This document shows positions 28,235-39,357 of a stretch of 64,000 bases of DNA, in pieces. Position 1 is the stretch's first letter, and every line of letters begins with the position of its first letter. The notes beneath the pieces were generated by a model that ran no database searches, had not been told where the DNA came from, and worked only from the letters and a program-made list of their open reading frames with translations. Position numbers and translations under genes: made by a program. This DNA comes from Nocardioides caldifontis (GTDB taxonomy: Bacteria > Actinomycetota > Actinomycetes > Propionibacteriales > Nocardioidaceae): positions 124,001 through 188,000 of the forward strand of contig NZ_VHIB01000008.1 in assembly GCF_008087345.1 (NCBI RefSeq), in the 5' to 3' direction.

Positions 28235-30009
28235 CCGAGGCCGACGCCGGGACGCCGCCCGACCGCGGAGCCCGGGTCCTCCTCGCCTTCGCGACGGTCG
28301 CGGTGGCGTTCGCGGCCGCCGACACCTACGTCGTCGTTCTCGCGCTGCCGGACATGATGGCCGGGGTCGGGCTCTCCGCCGACGAGCTGCAGCGGGCGGC
28401 GCCGATCGTCTCCGGCTTCCTGCTCGGGTACGTCGCCGTGCTGCCGCTCGTGGGCCGGCTCGCCGACCTGCGGGGCCGGCTGCCGGTGCTCCTCGGCTCG
28501 CTGGCGGTCTTCGCGCTGGGCTCCCTGGTGACCGCCGCGGCGTACGACCTGCCGTCGATGGTCGCCGGACGGTTCCTCCAGGGCGTCGGTGGCGGCGGGC
28601 TGGTGCCCGCGACGCTGGCCCTGGTCGCCGACATCTACCCGGCCCACCGTCGCGGCGTGCCGCTCGGGATCGTGGGCGCGGTGCAGGAGCTCGGCAGCGT
28701 CCTCGGCCCGTTGTACGGCGCGGTGGTGCTCGCCGTCGGCTCCTGGCGCTCGATCTTCTGGGTGAACCTGGCCGTCGGGCTGGTCCTCGCCGCTGCCCTC
28801 CGCGCCGTGCGGAACGAGGCCCGGGTGGCCCGGAGCGGCACAGCCCGGCGGTGCGACGGGTGGGGGGCGGCCCTCACCGTGCTGCTGCTCGCGTGCCTGC
28901 TGCTGACGATGCTCGAGCCGGACGCGATCGCCCGCGACGTCACGCTCGGGCTGGCGTTCGTGCCGCTCGTCGGTGAGACCCGGTGGCTGGCGCCCGCCGG
29001 GCTCGCCACGGCCGGCCTCCTCGTGCTGCTGGTGGCCCGCTGCCTGACGGCCCGCCACCCTCTGGTCGACCTGCGCGGCTGGGCGGCCGTGTCCCGACGC
29101 GTCGACGCCGCGGGCGCCGCGCTGCTCTCGCTGGCGCTCGGGTGCGTGATCGTCGCCTTCGCCTCGGCGGATCCCGAGGTGCAGGTCTTCTCCCCCCTCG
29201 GCCCCTACCTCCTCGTCGTGGCCGCGGTCGCCGCCGCCGGCTTCTGGTGGCGCAACCGGGTGGCCCGCGACCCGCTGGTGCCGCGTCGGTCGCTGGCGGC
29301 GCTGCCGGCGTGGGGGTCGCTCGTGGTCAGCTTCTTCGTCGGCAGCGCGCTGATCGCCGCGCTGGTCGACATCCCGATCTTCGCGCGGATCACCGTCCAC
29401 CCGGACTCCCAGCTCGCCGCGGCGCTGGTCCTGGTTCGCTTCCTGGTCGCGCTTCCCGTCGGCGCGGTCGTGGGCGGCTGGCTGACCCACCGCGCCCCGG
29501 CCGGGGTGGTGACGGCGGCCGGCATGGTGCTCGCCGGGGTGTCCTTCTGGCAGATGTCCACCTGGGGGCTGACGACGCTGGAGAGCGCGTGGACGACCGT
29601 GCCGCTGGCGGTGGCCGGCTTCGGGTTCGGGCTCGCGATCGCGCCCGTCAACGCGGCGCTCCTGGCCAGCACCGCCCTCGAGGTGCACGGCATCGCGAGC
29701 GCGCTGCTCGTGGTCGCGCGGATGGTCGGGATGCTCGTCGGGATCAGCGCGCTGACCACGCTCGGGATGCGGCAGTACTACGCGGAGCAGGCCGACCTGC
29801 CCGCCCCCATGGACGTCTGCGGGGAAGGCGTCAGCAAGTGCTCGGAGTTCACCCTGATCCTCCGCGAGGCCGGGCTGACGGAGCTCCAGGTGATCTTCCT
29901 CGGCGCCGCCGTCTGCTGCGCGTTGGCGGCCGTCTCGGCCGTGGTGCTGTTCCGGGGCGCCGAAACCCGCGCGGTGCGGAGCTCGCCGCTGGAGGCGGGC
30001 ATCGGCTGA
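28231..30009 (+). CDS. MFS exporter, P55-like (14-TMS DHA2 family)
   Basis: 592 aa with about 14 hydrophobic segments. Typical motifs are GRLADLRGRLPVLL (loop 2-3) and LGSVLGPLYGA (antiporter motif C region). It is the partner gene of LprG; in Mycobacterium tuberculosis Rv1410c/Rv1411c act together in lipid export and drug tolerance. Function here is inferred from that operon and the family. Confidence 0.9.
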   Translation: MTEADAGTPPDRGARVLLAFATVAVAFAAADTYVVVLALPDMMAGVGLSADELQRAAPIVSGFLLGYVAVLPLVGRLADLRGRLPVLLGSLAVFALGSLVTAAAYDLPSMVAGRFLQGVGGGGLVPATLALVADIYPAHRRGVPLGIVGAVQELGSVLGPLYGAVVLAVGSWRSIFWVNLAVGLVLAAALRAVRNEARVARSGTARRCDGWGAALTVLLLACLLLTMLEPDAIARDVTLGLAFVPLVGETRWLAPAGLATAGLLVLLVARCLTARHPLVDLRGWAAVSRRVDAAGAALLSLALGCVIVAFASADPEVQVFSPLGPYLLVVAAVAAAGFWWRNRVARDPLVPRRSLAALPAWGSLVVSFFVGSALIAALVDIPIFARITVHPDSQLAAALVLVRFLVALPVGAVVGGWLTHRAPAGVVTAAGMVLAGVSFWQMSTWGLTTLESAWTTVPLAVAGFGFGLAIAPVNAALLASTALEVHGIASALLVVARMVGMLVGISALTTLGMRQYYAEQADLPAPMDVCGEGVSKCSEFTLILREAGLTELQVIFLGAAVCCALAAVSAVVLFRGAETRAVRSSPLEAGIG

Positions 30010-30024
30010 ACCCGGTCCCGGTGG

Positions 30025-31521
30025 TCAGGCCGGGTCGACGGCGGCCTCGCTCCGGGCACGCCCCACCGAGCGGTGGATCATCTCCTCGAGGTCCAGCCCG
30101 GTGGAGGTCTTCAGCATCTGCAGCGTCTGCACGATGTTGTCGTTCACCTGCTTCGGCAGCGCGCCGGCGCCGTCGGTGGAGAGGACGGTGAGCTGGTCGA
30201 TGGCGCCGATCGGGGCCGCGACCTCCTTGGCGATGCGTGGCAGCACCTCGATGAGCATCTGGAGCACGGCTGCCTCGTTGTAGTGCGCGAACGCCTCGGC
30301 GCGCTTGTCCATCGCCTCGGCCTCGGCCTGCCCGACCGCGAGCACCGCGGCCGCCTGCGCCTCGCCCTCGGCCCGGGTCGCGTCGGCCTCGGCGGTCCGT
30401 CGGGCCTTCTCCGCCTCACCGCGCCGGGCACCCTCGATCGCCTCGGCCTCGGCGAGCGCGGCCCTGCGCGACTTCTCGGCCTCACCGGTCAGCCGGGCCT
30501 CCTCGGCCTTCGCCTGCGCGGCCGCGATCGAGGCCGCCTTGCGTGCCTCCGCGGCGGCGATCTCCGCGGACCGGTTCGCCTCGGCCTCCTGCTCCACCCG
30601 GTAGCGCTGGGCGTCGGCCGGCTTGCGCACCTCGGTCTCGAGCTGCCGCTCGGTGAGCGCGGCCTGCCGCACCGCCACCTTCTCCTGCTCGGTGAGGATC
30701 GCCTGGTCGCGGTCGGCCTGGGCCAGCGGGCCGGCGGAGGCGGCATTGGCGGCCGCGGCGTCGGTCTCGGCCTTGATCTCGGCCTGCCGGAGCGCCAGCG
30801 CGCGCTGCGAGACCGCGATCTCCTCCTCCGCCTTGATCCGGGCCTGCTCCGCCGCCTGGCGAGCGTTCGCCTCGGCGATCGACGCCGCCTGCTGGATCCG
30901 GGCCGCCTCCGGGCGACCGAGGTCGGCGAGGTAGCTGCCGTCGTCGGTGACGTCCTGGATCTGGAAGGTGTCGAGGATCAGCCCCTGGCCGGTCAGGGAG
31001 TTCTCCGACTCGTCGGCCACGCGCTGGGCGAACGCCGCCCGGTCACGGATGATCTGCTCCACGGTGAGCCCGCCGACGATCGAGCGCAGCGCACCGGCGA
31101 GCACCTCCTGGGTGAACGGCTCGATGTCCTGCTGCTGGCTGAGGAACCGCTGGGCGGCGAGCCGGATCTGGTCGGCGTTGCCGCCCACCTTGACGATCGC
31201 CACACCTTCGACGTTGAGCTTGATCCCCTGCCCGGAGACCGCACCGCGGATCTGCACCGAGATCCGCCGCGACGACAGGTCCATCGTCGCCAGCTTCTGC
31301 ACGAACGGGATCACGAAGGTGCCGCCGCCGAGGATCACCTTCTGCCCCGACAGGTCGGTGGTCAGCGCGCCCGTCTCCGGGTTGAGCACCGCCTTGCCCT
31401 TGCGCCCGGTGACGATGAACGCCTGGTTGGGCCCCGCGACCTTGTAGCGGCTCGTCACCAGCAGCACGACGAGCACCAGCAGGACGACGAGGCCGCCGAG
31501 CGGCACGAGCAACGAGTCCAC
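30025..31521 (-). CDS. Flotillin-family (SPFH) membrane scaffold protein
   Basis: 498 aa. One N-terminal membrane segment (LVVLLVLVVLLV), an SPFH/band 7 domain (about 30-215), then a long Ala/Glu-rich coiled coil (about 215-430) with repeats such as ARRGEAEKARRTAEAD, and a C-terminal oligomerisation region. Organises membrane microdomains. GTG 31521 has an AGGAG Shine-Dalgarno. It follows an NfeD gene by 17 bp, the usual flotillin pairing (as YuaF-YuaG in Bacillus). Confidence 0.93.
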   Translation of the reverse strand: MDSLLVPLGGLVVLLVLVVLLVTSRYKVAGPNQAFIVTGRKGKAVLNPETGALTTDLSGQKVILGGGTFVIPFVQKLATMDLSSRRISVQIRGAVSGQGIKLNVEGVAIVKVGGNADQIRLAAQRFLSQQQDIEPFTQEVLAGALRSIVGGLTVEQIIRDRAAFAQRVADESENSLTGQGLILDTFQIQDVTDDGSYLADLGRPEAARIQQAASIAEANARQAAEQARIKAEEEIAVSQRALALRQAEIKAETDAAAANAASAGPLAQADRDQAILTEQEKVAVRQAALTERQLETEVRKPADAQRYRVEQEAEANRSAEIAAAEARKAASIAAAQAKAEEARLTGEAEKSRRAALAEAEAIEGARRGEAEKARRTAEADATRAEGEAQAAAVLAVGQAEAEAMDKRAEAFAHYNEAAVLQMLIEVLPRIAKEVAAPIGAIDQLTVLSTDGAGALPKQVNDNIVQTLQMLKTSTGLDLEEMIHRSVGRARSEAAVDPA

Positions 31522-31538
31522 GACAGATCTCCTTCAGG

Positions 31539-32042
31539 TCAGGGAAGTTCGTTCCAGACGGGGGCGACGGTGACCGCCGTGGGCGAGAGGACACCGGTGA
31601 CGTGGACCGCGGTGCCGACCTCGATCGCGGAGTCGGCGCGCGCGTTGAGCCGGAGCAGCTGGCCGTCGACGTACACCCGGACGACCCCGAAGCCCTCCGC
31701 CGGGATCCCGGTGACGACCTGCCCCTCACGACCGACCGTGTCGGCGGTGCTCGGCGGCGCATCCGTCCCGCCACCGCGCAGGAGCCGGGTCAACCAGGCG
31801 GCGAACCAGCCGAACGCGACGCCGGCCACCAGCCCGACCGGGAGCGCGACCACCATGCCGAACCCGGCGGCCTCGACCGCCGCGGCACCGAAGCCGAACG
31901 CCGAGACGAAGGCGCCGATGACGGCGGTCGAGAAGGCGTCCCCGGCGACGACGTCGAGAGCGCCGTCGAGGACGTCGCCCAGGACCAGCGAGACGCCGAG
32001 CAGGACGAGGCCGACGACGCCCAGGACGAGGAACACGGTCAT
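31539..32042 (-). CDS. NfeD-like membrane protein paired with flotillin
   Basis: 167 aa. Three to four membrane spans in the first 90 residues, then a soluble OB-fold (GREGQVVTGIPAEGFGVVRVYVDGQLLRLNARAD) as in YuaF/NfeD1b proteins. Predicted to cooperate with the downstream flotillin in membrane-domain organisation. ATG 32042 has a GGGGGAG-type Shine-Dalgarno. Confidence 0.85.
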   Translation of the reverse strand: MTVFLVLGVVGLVLLGVSLVLGDVLDGALDVVAGDAFSTAVIGAFVSAFGFGAAAVEAAGFGMVVALPVGLVAGVAFGWFAAWLTRLLRGGGTDAPPSTADTVGREGQVVTGIPAEGFGVVRVYVDGQLLRLNARADSAIEVGTAVHVTGVLSPTAVTVAPVWNELP

Positions 32043-32140
32043 GCTCGCTCCCCCGTCCCGGCCTGCGGGCGGGCGCAGCGCCCGCCACTCGGTCGGCCCA
32101 TGAAACCAGACGGTGCCGTCCTCCGCCCGGAGCGCCCGGG

Positions 32141-32146
32141 TAGCGT
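32141..32146 (+). promoter_or_regulatory. -10 element of the carbonic anhydrase gene
   Basis: TAGCGT, 7 nt before GTG 32154. Confidence 0.6.
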
Positions 32147-32153
32147 CACCCCC

Positions 32154-32651
32154 GTGACCGACGAGTTCAAGGACCTCCTCGCTGCCAACCGCCGCTTCGC
32201 CGAGTCGTTCGCGCTCGCCGGATTCGACGGCATCGCCCACGCCGGGGTCGCGATCGTGACCTGCATGGACTCCCGCATCGACCCCCTCGGCCTCCTCGGG
32301 CTGAAGGCGGGCGACGCCAAGATCTTCCGCAACCCGGGTGGGCGCGTGACCGACGCCGCCCTCGAGGCGCTGGTGCTCGCGGTGCACCTGCTCAACGTCG
32401 ACCGGGTGCTGGTGGTGCCGCACACCCGGTGCGCGGTGGCGTCCAGCACCGAGGACGAGCTCCACGAGCGGGTGGCCGCCTCGGCCGGGATGGACACCAC
32501 CTGGCAGCGGTTCCACGTGGTCGACGACCAGGTGCGCACGCTCCGCTCCGACGTGCGCCGGGTGACCTCGCACCCGCTGGTGCCCGAGAGGGTGAAGGTC
32601 GGCGGCTTCATCTACGACGTCGACACCGGGCTGCTCGACCGGAAGGTCTGA
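32154..32651 (+). CDS. Beta-carbonic anhydrase
   Basis: 165 aa. Zinc ligands CMDSRID (Cys, Asp) and HTRC (His, Cys) are present, with the Rv1284-like short architecture and IFRNPGGRV. Reversibly hydrates CO2 to bicarbonate. The residue after the second zinc cysteine is Ala rather than the common Gly (HTxCG), which may tune activity. Stand-alone gene. Confidence 0.9.
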   Translation: MTDEFKDLLAANRRFAESFALAGFDGIAHAGVAIVTCMDSRIDPLGLLGLKAGDAKIFRNPGGRVTDAALEALVLAVHLLNVDRVLVVPHTRCAVASSTEDELHERVAASAGMDTTWQRFHVVDDQVRTLRSDVRRVTSHPLVPERVKVGGFIYDVDTGLLDRKV

Positions 32652-32672
32652 CCGGCCCCGCCCCGGACCGGG

Positions 32673-32876
32673 CTACTCCGGCGGGTCCAGGCGGTACGAC
32701 GTGCGCCGGGCCTCGTCGAGCGCCTCCTGGCGGCGCTGGTCGGCCTCGCGCCGCTCACGGATCCGGTCGGCGGCGAGGATCCCGTCGCGCACCGCGAGCC
32801 GGACCAGGAGGTAGAGCACCTGCAGGGCGACGAGCCCGCCGACGACGGCGAGGACGACCAGCAGCAGCTCGTTCAC
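32673..32876 (-). CDS. Small single-span membrane protein coupled to parE
   Basis: 67 aa. Residues 4-27 (LLLVVLAVVGGLVALQVLYLLV) make one membrane helix, followed by a charged tail (RIRERREADQRR). No family recognised. The GTG start overlaps the parE stop as GTGA, so it should be translated whenever parE is. The overlap and clean codon use make it a likely real gene. Confidence 0.65.
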   Translation of the reverse strand: MNELLLVVLAVVGGLVALQVLYLLVRLAVRDGILAADRIRERREADQRRQEALDEARRTSYRLDPPE

Positions 32877-34999
32877 GCGTCGATCAGCTCGGAGTCGATC
32901 TCGTAGGCGCCCGCGACGATGAACTCCTTGCGGGGTGCGACCTCGCTGCCCATCAGCAGCTCGAAGACCGAGGCGGCCGCCTGGGCGTCGTCGACGGTGA
33001 TCCGCCGCAACGTCCGGTGGCGCGGGTCCATCGTCGTCTCCGCGAGCTGGTCGGCGTCCATCTCACCGAGCCCCTTGTAGCGCTGCACGGGGTCCTTCCA
33101 GCGCAACCCCTTCTTCGTCAGCTCGGCGAGCTTCCGCTGCAGCTCGGCGTCGGAGTAGGTGTAGACGTACTTCGCCATCCCCTTCTTCGGGTTGGTCAGC
33201 TCGATGCGGTGCAGCGGCGGCACCGCGGAGAAGACCCGGCCCTCGGTGATCAGCTCGGGCATGTACTTGAAGAACAGGGTCGTCAGGAGGCAGCGGATGT
33301 GGGCTCCGTCGGAGTCGGCGTCGGCCATGAACACGATCCGCCCGTAGCGCGCCTGCTCGAGGTCGAAGGTCCGCCCCGATCCGGCGCCGACGACCTGGAT
33401 GATCGAGGCGCACTCGGCGTTCTTCAGCATGTCGCCGACCGACGCCTTCTGGACGTTGAGGATCTTGCCCCGGATCGGGAGCAGCGCCTGGAACTCGGAG
33501 TTGCGGGCCAGCTTCGCGGTGCCGAGAGCCGAGTCGCCCTCGACGATGAACAGCTCGGTGCGCTCGTTGTCGCTCGACCGGCAGTCGGCGAGCTTGGCGG
33601 GAAGCGCGGAGGACTCCAGCGCGCTCTTGCGCCGCTGGTTGTCGCGCTGCTGCCGGGCCGCGATCCGGGTCCGCGAGGCGTTCGCGACCTTCTCGAGGAC
33701 CAGCTTCGCCTGCGCCTTCTCCGCCCGCTTGCTCGAGGTGAGGAACTTCTTCAGCTCCGCGTTGACGACCTTCCGCACGATCGAGCGGGCCGCCGGGGTG
33801 CCGAGCACCTCCTTGGTCTGCCCCTCGAACTGCGGCTCGGCGAGCCGCACGGTGACCACCGCGGTCAGCCCCTCCAGCACGTCGTCCTTGACCACGTCGG
33901 GCTCGGCGACCTTAAGGGTCTTGGTCTCGCGGAGCACGTCGTTGAACGCCCGGGTGACCGCCGCCTCGAATCCCCCGACGTGGGTGCCGCCCTTCGGGGT
34001 GGCGATCACGTTGACGTAGGAGCGGATCTCGGTGTCGTAGCCGCTGTCCCAGCGCAGCGCCACGTCGACGTCGAGCTCGCGCTCGACGTCCTGCGGGGTC
34101 ATGTGCCCCTTCTCGTCGAGCAGCGGGACCGTCTCGGTGAACCGGTCCTTCCCCTGGAGCCGGAGCACCTCGGTGACCGGCTCGCCATGGGTGAGGAACT
34201 CGCAGTACTCCGCGATGCCGCCGTCGTGCTTGAACTTCTCCTCGGCCGGCTCGGGGCCGCGCAGGTCGCGGATCACCAGCTCGAGGCCGGGGACGATGAA
34301 GGAGGTCTGCCGGGCCCGGGTCACCAGGTCGTCGAAGACGAAGCTCGCGTCCTTGGTGAAGATCTGCTTGTCGGGCCAGAACCGGATGCGGGTGCCGGTC
34401 ACGCCCTTCTTCAGCCGCTTGCCCTTGTGGAGCCCGGAGCCGGGCTCGAACGTCGCCGTCGGCCCCTCGCCGTGGAACACGCCGGGCGCACCCCGCTGGA
34501 ACGACATGTGCTGGGTGGCCGCACCCCGGTCCACCTCGACGTCGAGCCGCGCGGAGAGCGCGTTGACGACCGAGGAGCCCACGCCGTGGAGGCCGCCGGT
34601 GGCGTTGTAGGAGCCGCCGCCGAACTTGCCGCCCGCGTGGAGCTTGGTGAACACGACCTCGACACCGGAGAGCCCCGTCTTGGGCTCCTTGTCCACCGGG
34701 ATGCCACGGCCGTCGTCGTGCACCTCCGCCGACCCGTCGGGGTGCAGCGTGACGTCGATCGTGGTGCAGAAGCCGGCCAGCGCCTCGTCGACGGAGTTGT
34801 CGATGATCTCCCACAGGCAGTGCATGAGCCCGCGCGTGTCGGTGGACCCGATGTACATCCCGGGCCGCTTGCGGACCGCCTCGAGCCCCTCGAGGACGAG
34901 GAGGTGCTGGGCGTTGTAGGTGTTGTCGATCGTGGGCCTCCGGCGTGCGTGACGGACGTCGGAAAGCGTATCGAGCGGCTCCGACGATCCGTGCGCCAC
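32873..34999 (-). CDS. parE: DNA topoisomerase IV subunit B
   Basis: GHKL ATPase subunit that drives decatenation with ParC. Visible: NSVDEALAG (ATP-binding Asn), DDGRGIPV, YNATGGLHGVG loop, and the TOPRIM motif FIVEGDSALG with DADSDGAHIR. The start is uncertain. GTG 34999 gives 708 aa but an N-terminal extension without family similarity. No ATG, GTG or TTG lies between it and the conserved region. A TACGCT -10 at 34970-34965 lies downstream of that GTG, and a GGAGG (34941-34937) sits 6 nt before an ATC codon at 34930, which would give 685 aa beginning just before DNTYNAQHLLVLEG. Confidence 0.93.
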   Translation of the reverse strand: MAHGSSEPLDTLSDVRHARRRPTIDNTYNAQHLLVLEGLEAVRKRPGMYIGSTDTRGLMHCLWEIIDNSVDEALAGFCTTIDVTLHPDGSAEVHDDGRGIPVDKEPKTGLSGVEVVFTKLHAGGKFGGGSYNATGGLHGVGSSVVNALSARLDVEVDRGAATQHMSFQRGAPGVFHGEGPTATFEPGSGLHKGKRLKKGVTGTRIRFWPDKQIFTKDASFVFDDLVTRARQTSFIVPGLELVIRDLRGPEPAEEKFKHDGGIAEYCEFLTHGEPVTEVLRLQGKDRFTETVPLLDEKGHMTPQDVERELDVDVALRWDSGYDTEIRSYVNVIATPKGGTHVGGFEAAVTRAFNDVLRETKTLKVAEPDVVKDDVLEGLTAVVTVRLAEPQFEGQTKEVLGTPAARSIVRKVVNAELKKFLTSSKRAEKAQAKLVLEKVANASRTRIAARQQRDNQRRKSALESSALPAKLADCRSSDNERTELFIVEGDSALGTAKLARNSEFQALLPIRGKILNVQKASVGDMLKNAECASIIQVVGAGSGRTFDLEQARYGRIVFMADADSDGAHIRCLLTTLFFKYMPELITEGRVFSAVPPLHRIELTNPKKGMAKYVYTYSDAELQRKLAELTKKGLRWKDPVQRYKGLGEMDADQLAETTMDPRHRTLRRITVDDAQAAASVFELLMGSEVAPRKEFIVAGAYEIDSELIDA
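34965..34970 (-). promoter_or_regulatory. Candidate parE -10 element
   Basis: TACGCT, the same hexamer as at dut. It predicts transcription starting near 34957, downstream of the only canonical start codon. Confidence 0.45.
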
Positions 35000-35340
35000 G
35001 CGCCGGGCGGCCGCTTGGCCACCGGGGTATACCTGTCGTTGCAGGATCGATATCGACGAAGTCGGGCGGGTCGGCCGCACACTCGTGGCAGAGTGCGCAC
35101 ACACTGAACGCCATCCGAACCGCACGACCCTCCGGAAGACACCACGACCCACGACGACCCAGGCCCATCCGTCCGCGCACGCTGACCGAACCCCGCCTGT
35201 GAGCGAGTTCACCCGGTCTCACGACCAGGACCGCTCGGGGCAGGAATCAACCCCCGTGTTTGGATTGTTGAGCCGAAGGAACACTCACGGCGACCATCAG
35301 AGTCGACCGGGGCGACCCAGGACAGAAGGGAAAGGCCACC
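35000..35340. other. 341-bp gap between parE and the DUF7455 gene
   Basis: Divergent control region. It contains a 10-bp palindrome TCGATATCGA at 35047-35056 and, near the right end, CAGAGT (35298-35303) as a possible -10 for the DUF7455 gene with a Shine-Dalgarno AAGGGAAAGG just before 35341. I see no coding frame with family resemblance. Confidence 0.5.
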
Positions 35341-35565
35341 GTGACCACTGCTGTTGCACCCAGCCCCCTGACCGCGAGCGACCGTTGCGATCGCTGCGGC
35401 GCCCAGGCCTACCTCCGCGTCCACCTCGCCAGCGGGAGCGAGCTGCTCTTCTGCGCCCACCACGCGCGTGAGCACGGCGAGAAGCTGAAGAAGGTCGCGG
35501 TCAACGTGCACGACGAGACCTCGAAGCTCCTCGACTCGCCGACCCGCTCGGAGAGCGAGCGCTGA
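35341..35565 (+). CDS. DUF7455 zinc-ribbon-like small protein
   Basis: 74 aa. CDRCGAQAYLRV and FCAHHAREH form a CxxC...CxxH metal site, then a short basic/acidic tail. This matches the small actinobacterial DUF7455 family of unknown function, found near hrdB and parE elsewhere as I recall. GTG 35341 has a good Shine-Dalgarno. A strong hairpin follows the stop. Confidence 0.85.
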   Translation: MTTAVAPSPLTASDRCDRCGAQAYLRVHLASGSELLFCAHHAREHGEKLKKVAVNVHDETSKLLDSPTRSESER

Positions 35566-35587
35566 GACGCCACGCACGAGACGTCAC

Positions 35588-35612
35588 GAGGCCCCGGCAC
35601 CGCCGGGGCCTC
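35588..35612 (+). terminator. Terminator after the DUF7455 gene
   Basis: Perfect 11-bp stem GAGGCCCCGGC/GCCGGGGCCTC with loop ACC, followed by GTCCGTTT. Confidence 0.8.
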
Positions 35613-35630
35613 GTCCGTTTCCCCACCGCC

Positions 35631-35636
35631 TAGGGT
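35631..35636 (+). promoter_or_regulatory. -10 element of the DUF456 gene
   Basis: TAGGGT, 6 nt before GTG 35643. Confidence 0.6.
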
Positions 35637-35642
35637 GAGCGC

Positions 35643-36119
35643 GTGCAGACCGCCGACGTCCTCGCCGCGCTGACGATCGCGGTCGGGCTGGTCGGCATCG
35701 TCGTCCCGCTCCTGCCGGGCACCCTCCTGATCGGCGCCGCTGCCCTCGGCTGGGCGTGGTACGTCGGCGGCGGGACCGCGTGGGGGTTCGCCCTGGCCGC
35801 GGTGGCCGTGCTCGTCGTCGGCACGGTGGTCAAGTACGCCGTACCCGGGCGGAACCTGAAGGCGAGCGGGATCCCGAACCGCACGCTCCTCGCCGGCGGC
35901 GTCCTGGGCGTCGTCGGGTTCTTCGTGGTGCCGGTCGTGGGGCTCGTGCTCGGCTTCGTCGTCGGGATCTACCTCTCCGAGCTCCAGCGGCTCGGCAGCC
36001 ACGCCGCGTGGCCGGCGACCCTGACTGCGTTGAAAGCGGTCGGGCTCTCGCTGCTCATCGAGCTCGCGGCCGGGATGTGCGCGGCCGTGCTGTGGCTCGT
36101 CGCCGCCTTCACGACGTGA
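35643..36119 (+). CDS. DUF456 membrane protein
   Basis: 158 aa, four to five membrane segments with glycine-rich hairpins (LVGIVVPLLPGTLLIGAAALGWAWYVGG and GVVGFFVVPVVGLVLGFVVGIYLSEL in order). The PLLPG motif is the DUF456 hallmark. Function unknown. Single gene between a terminator and the kinase unit. Confidence 0.88.
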   Translation: MQTADVLAALTIAVGLVGIVVPLLPGTLLIGAAALGWAWYVGGGTAWGFALAAVAVLVVGTVVKYAVPGRNLKASGIPNRTLLAGGVLGVVGFFVVPVVGLVLGFVVGIYLSELQRLGSHAAWPATLTALKAVGLSLLIELAAGMCAAVLWLVAAFTT

Positions 36120-36137
36120 ACCGGACCCCCATCCGGT
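36120..36137 (+). terminator. Weak hairpin after the DUF456 gene
   Basis: ACCGGA/TCCGGT 6-bp stem with a C-rich loop, starting right after the stop codon; no U-tract, so termination is uncertain. Confidence 0.35.
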
Positions 36138-36168
36138 CCAAACCAGTCCGGCGGGCCGCCGTTCCGCC

Positions 36169-36174
36169 TACTGT
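36169..36174 (+). promoter_or_regulatory. -10 element of the upstream ORF and kinase
   Basis: TACTGT, 6 nt before GTG 36181. Confidence 0.55.
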
Positions 36175-36180
36175 GGAGGG

Positions 36181-36206
36181 GTGACCACGGTGGAAGCGGG
36201 CGACGC

Positions 36207-36210
<4 letters not shown>
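36181..36210 (+). CDS. 9-codon leaderless upstream ORF (VTTVEAGDA)
   Basis: GTG 36181 sits at leaderless spacing from a TACTGT -10, and the frame stops at TGA 36208-36210. That stop overlaps the GTG start (36207) of the histidine kinase as GTGA. The kinase therefore appears to be reached by ribosomes terminating on this mini-ORF. It may only deliver ribosomes, or act as a regulatory leader peptide; its residues show no obvious attenuator run. Confidence 0.5.
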
Positions 36211-38999
<2,789 letters not shown>

Positions 39000-39014
39000 G
39001 CCCGCACCCAAGGA

Positions 39015-39073
39015 GTGTCGAGCCGCCCCTCGTGGCGCGCGTGGACGGTGTTGAACCGCCCCTCGTGGCGCGC
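39015..39073. repeat. 26-bp direct repeat, two copies
   Basis: Copies at 39015-39040 and 39048-39073 differ at two positions; the last 18 bp (CCGCCCCTCGTGGCGCGC) are identical. The period is 33 bp. Confidence 0.9.
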
Positions 39074-39085
39074 CGAAAAGCAGGA

Positions 39086-39124
39086 AGGTCCCGGGCTTCG
39101 CCTCCCAACGAAGATCCGGGACCT
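39086..39124 (+). terminator. Long hairpin after the histidine kinase
   Basis: Outer stem AGGTCCCGG/CCGGGACCT, inner stem CTTCG/CGAAG, loop CCTCCCAA. Strong enough to terminate the kinase transcript, although no U-tract follows. Confidence 0.65.
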
Positions 39125-39314
39125 CACACGTGGCAGACCTCGCAGCCCGCCTCGCCTGGTGCACGGATGGCCTCCCCACCGCCCGTGCTGCGGCGGCCCT
39201 ACCGGCCGCCACTTCCAGCATCGGCAGGCAGCCGATGTCACTTGAGCCTTCGCGTGAACAACTTCGTGTCAGCGCGGTCACACCCCGGGCCGGCGCCTCC
39301 CCCGGGACACGGCA

Positions 39315-39357
39315 AGGCCCCCGGCCGCGTCTCTCCCAAAGACACCACCGGGGGCCT
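39315..39357. terminator. Long hairpin facing the principal sigma gene
   Basis: Outer stem AGGCCCCCGG/CCGGGGGCCT with inner GTCT/AGAC and loop CTCCCAA. Likely bidirectional terminator; it closely resembles the 39086 hairpin. Confidence 0.6.
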
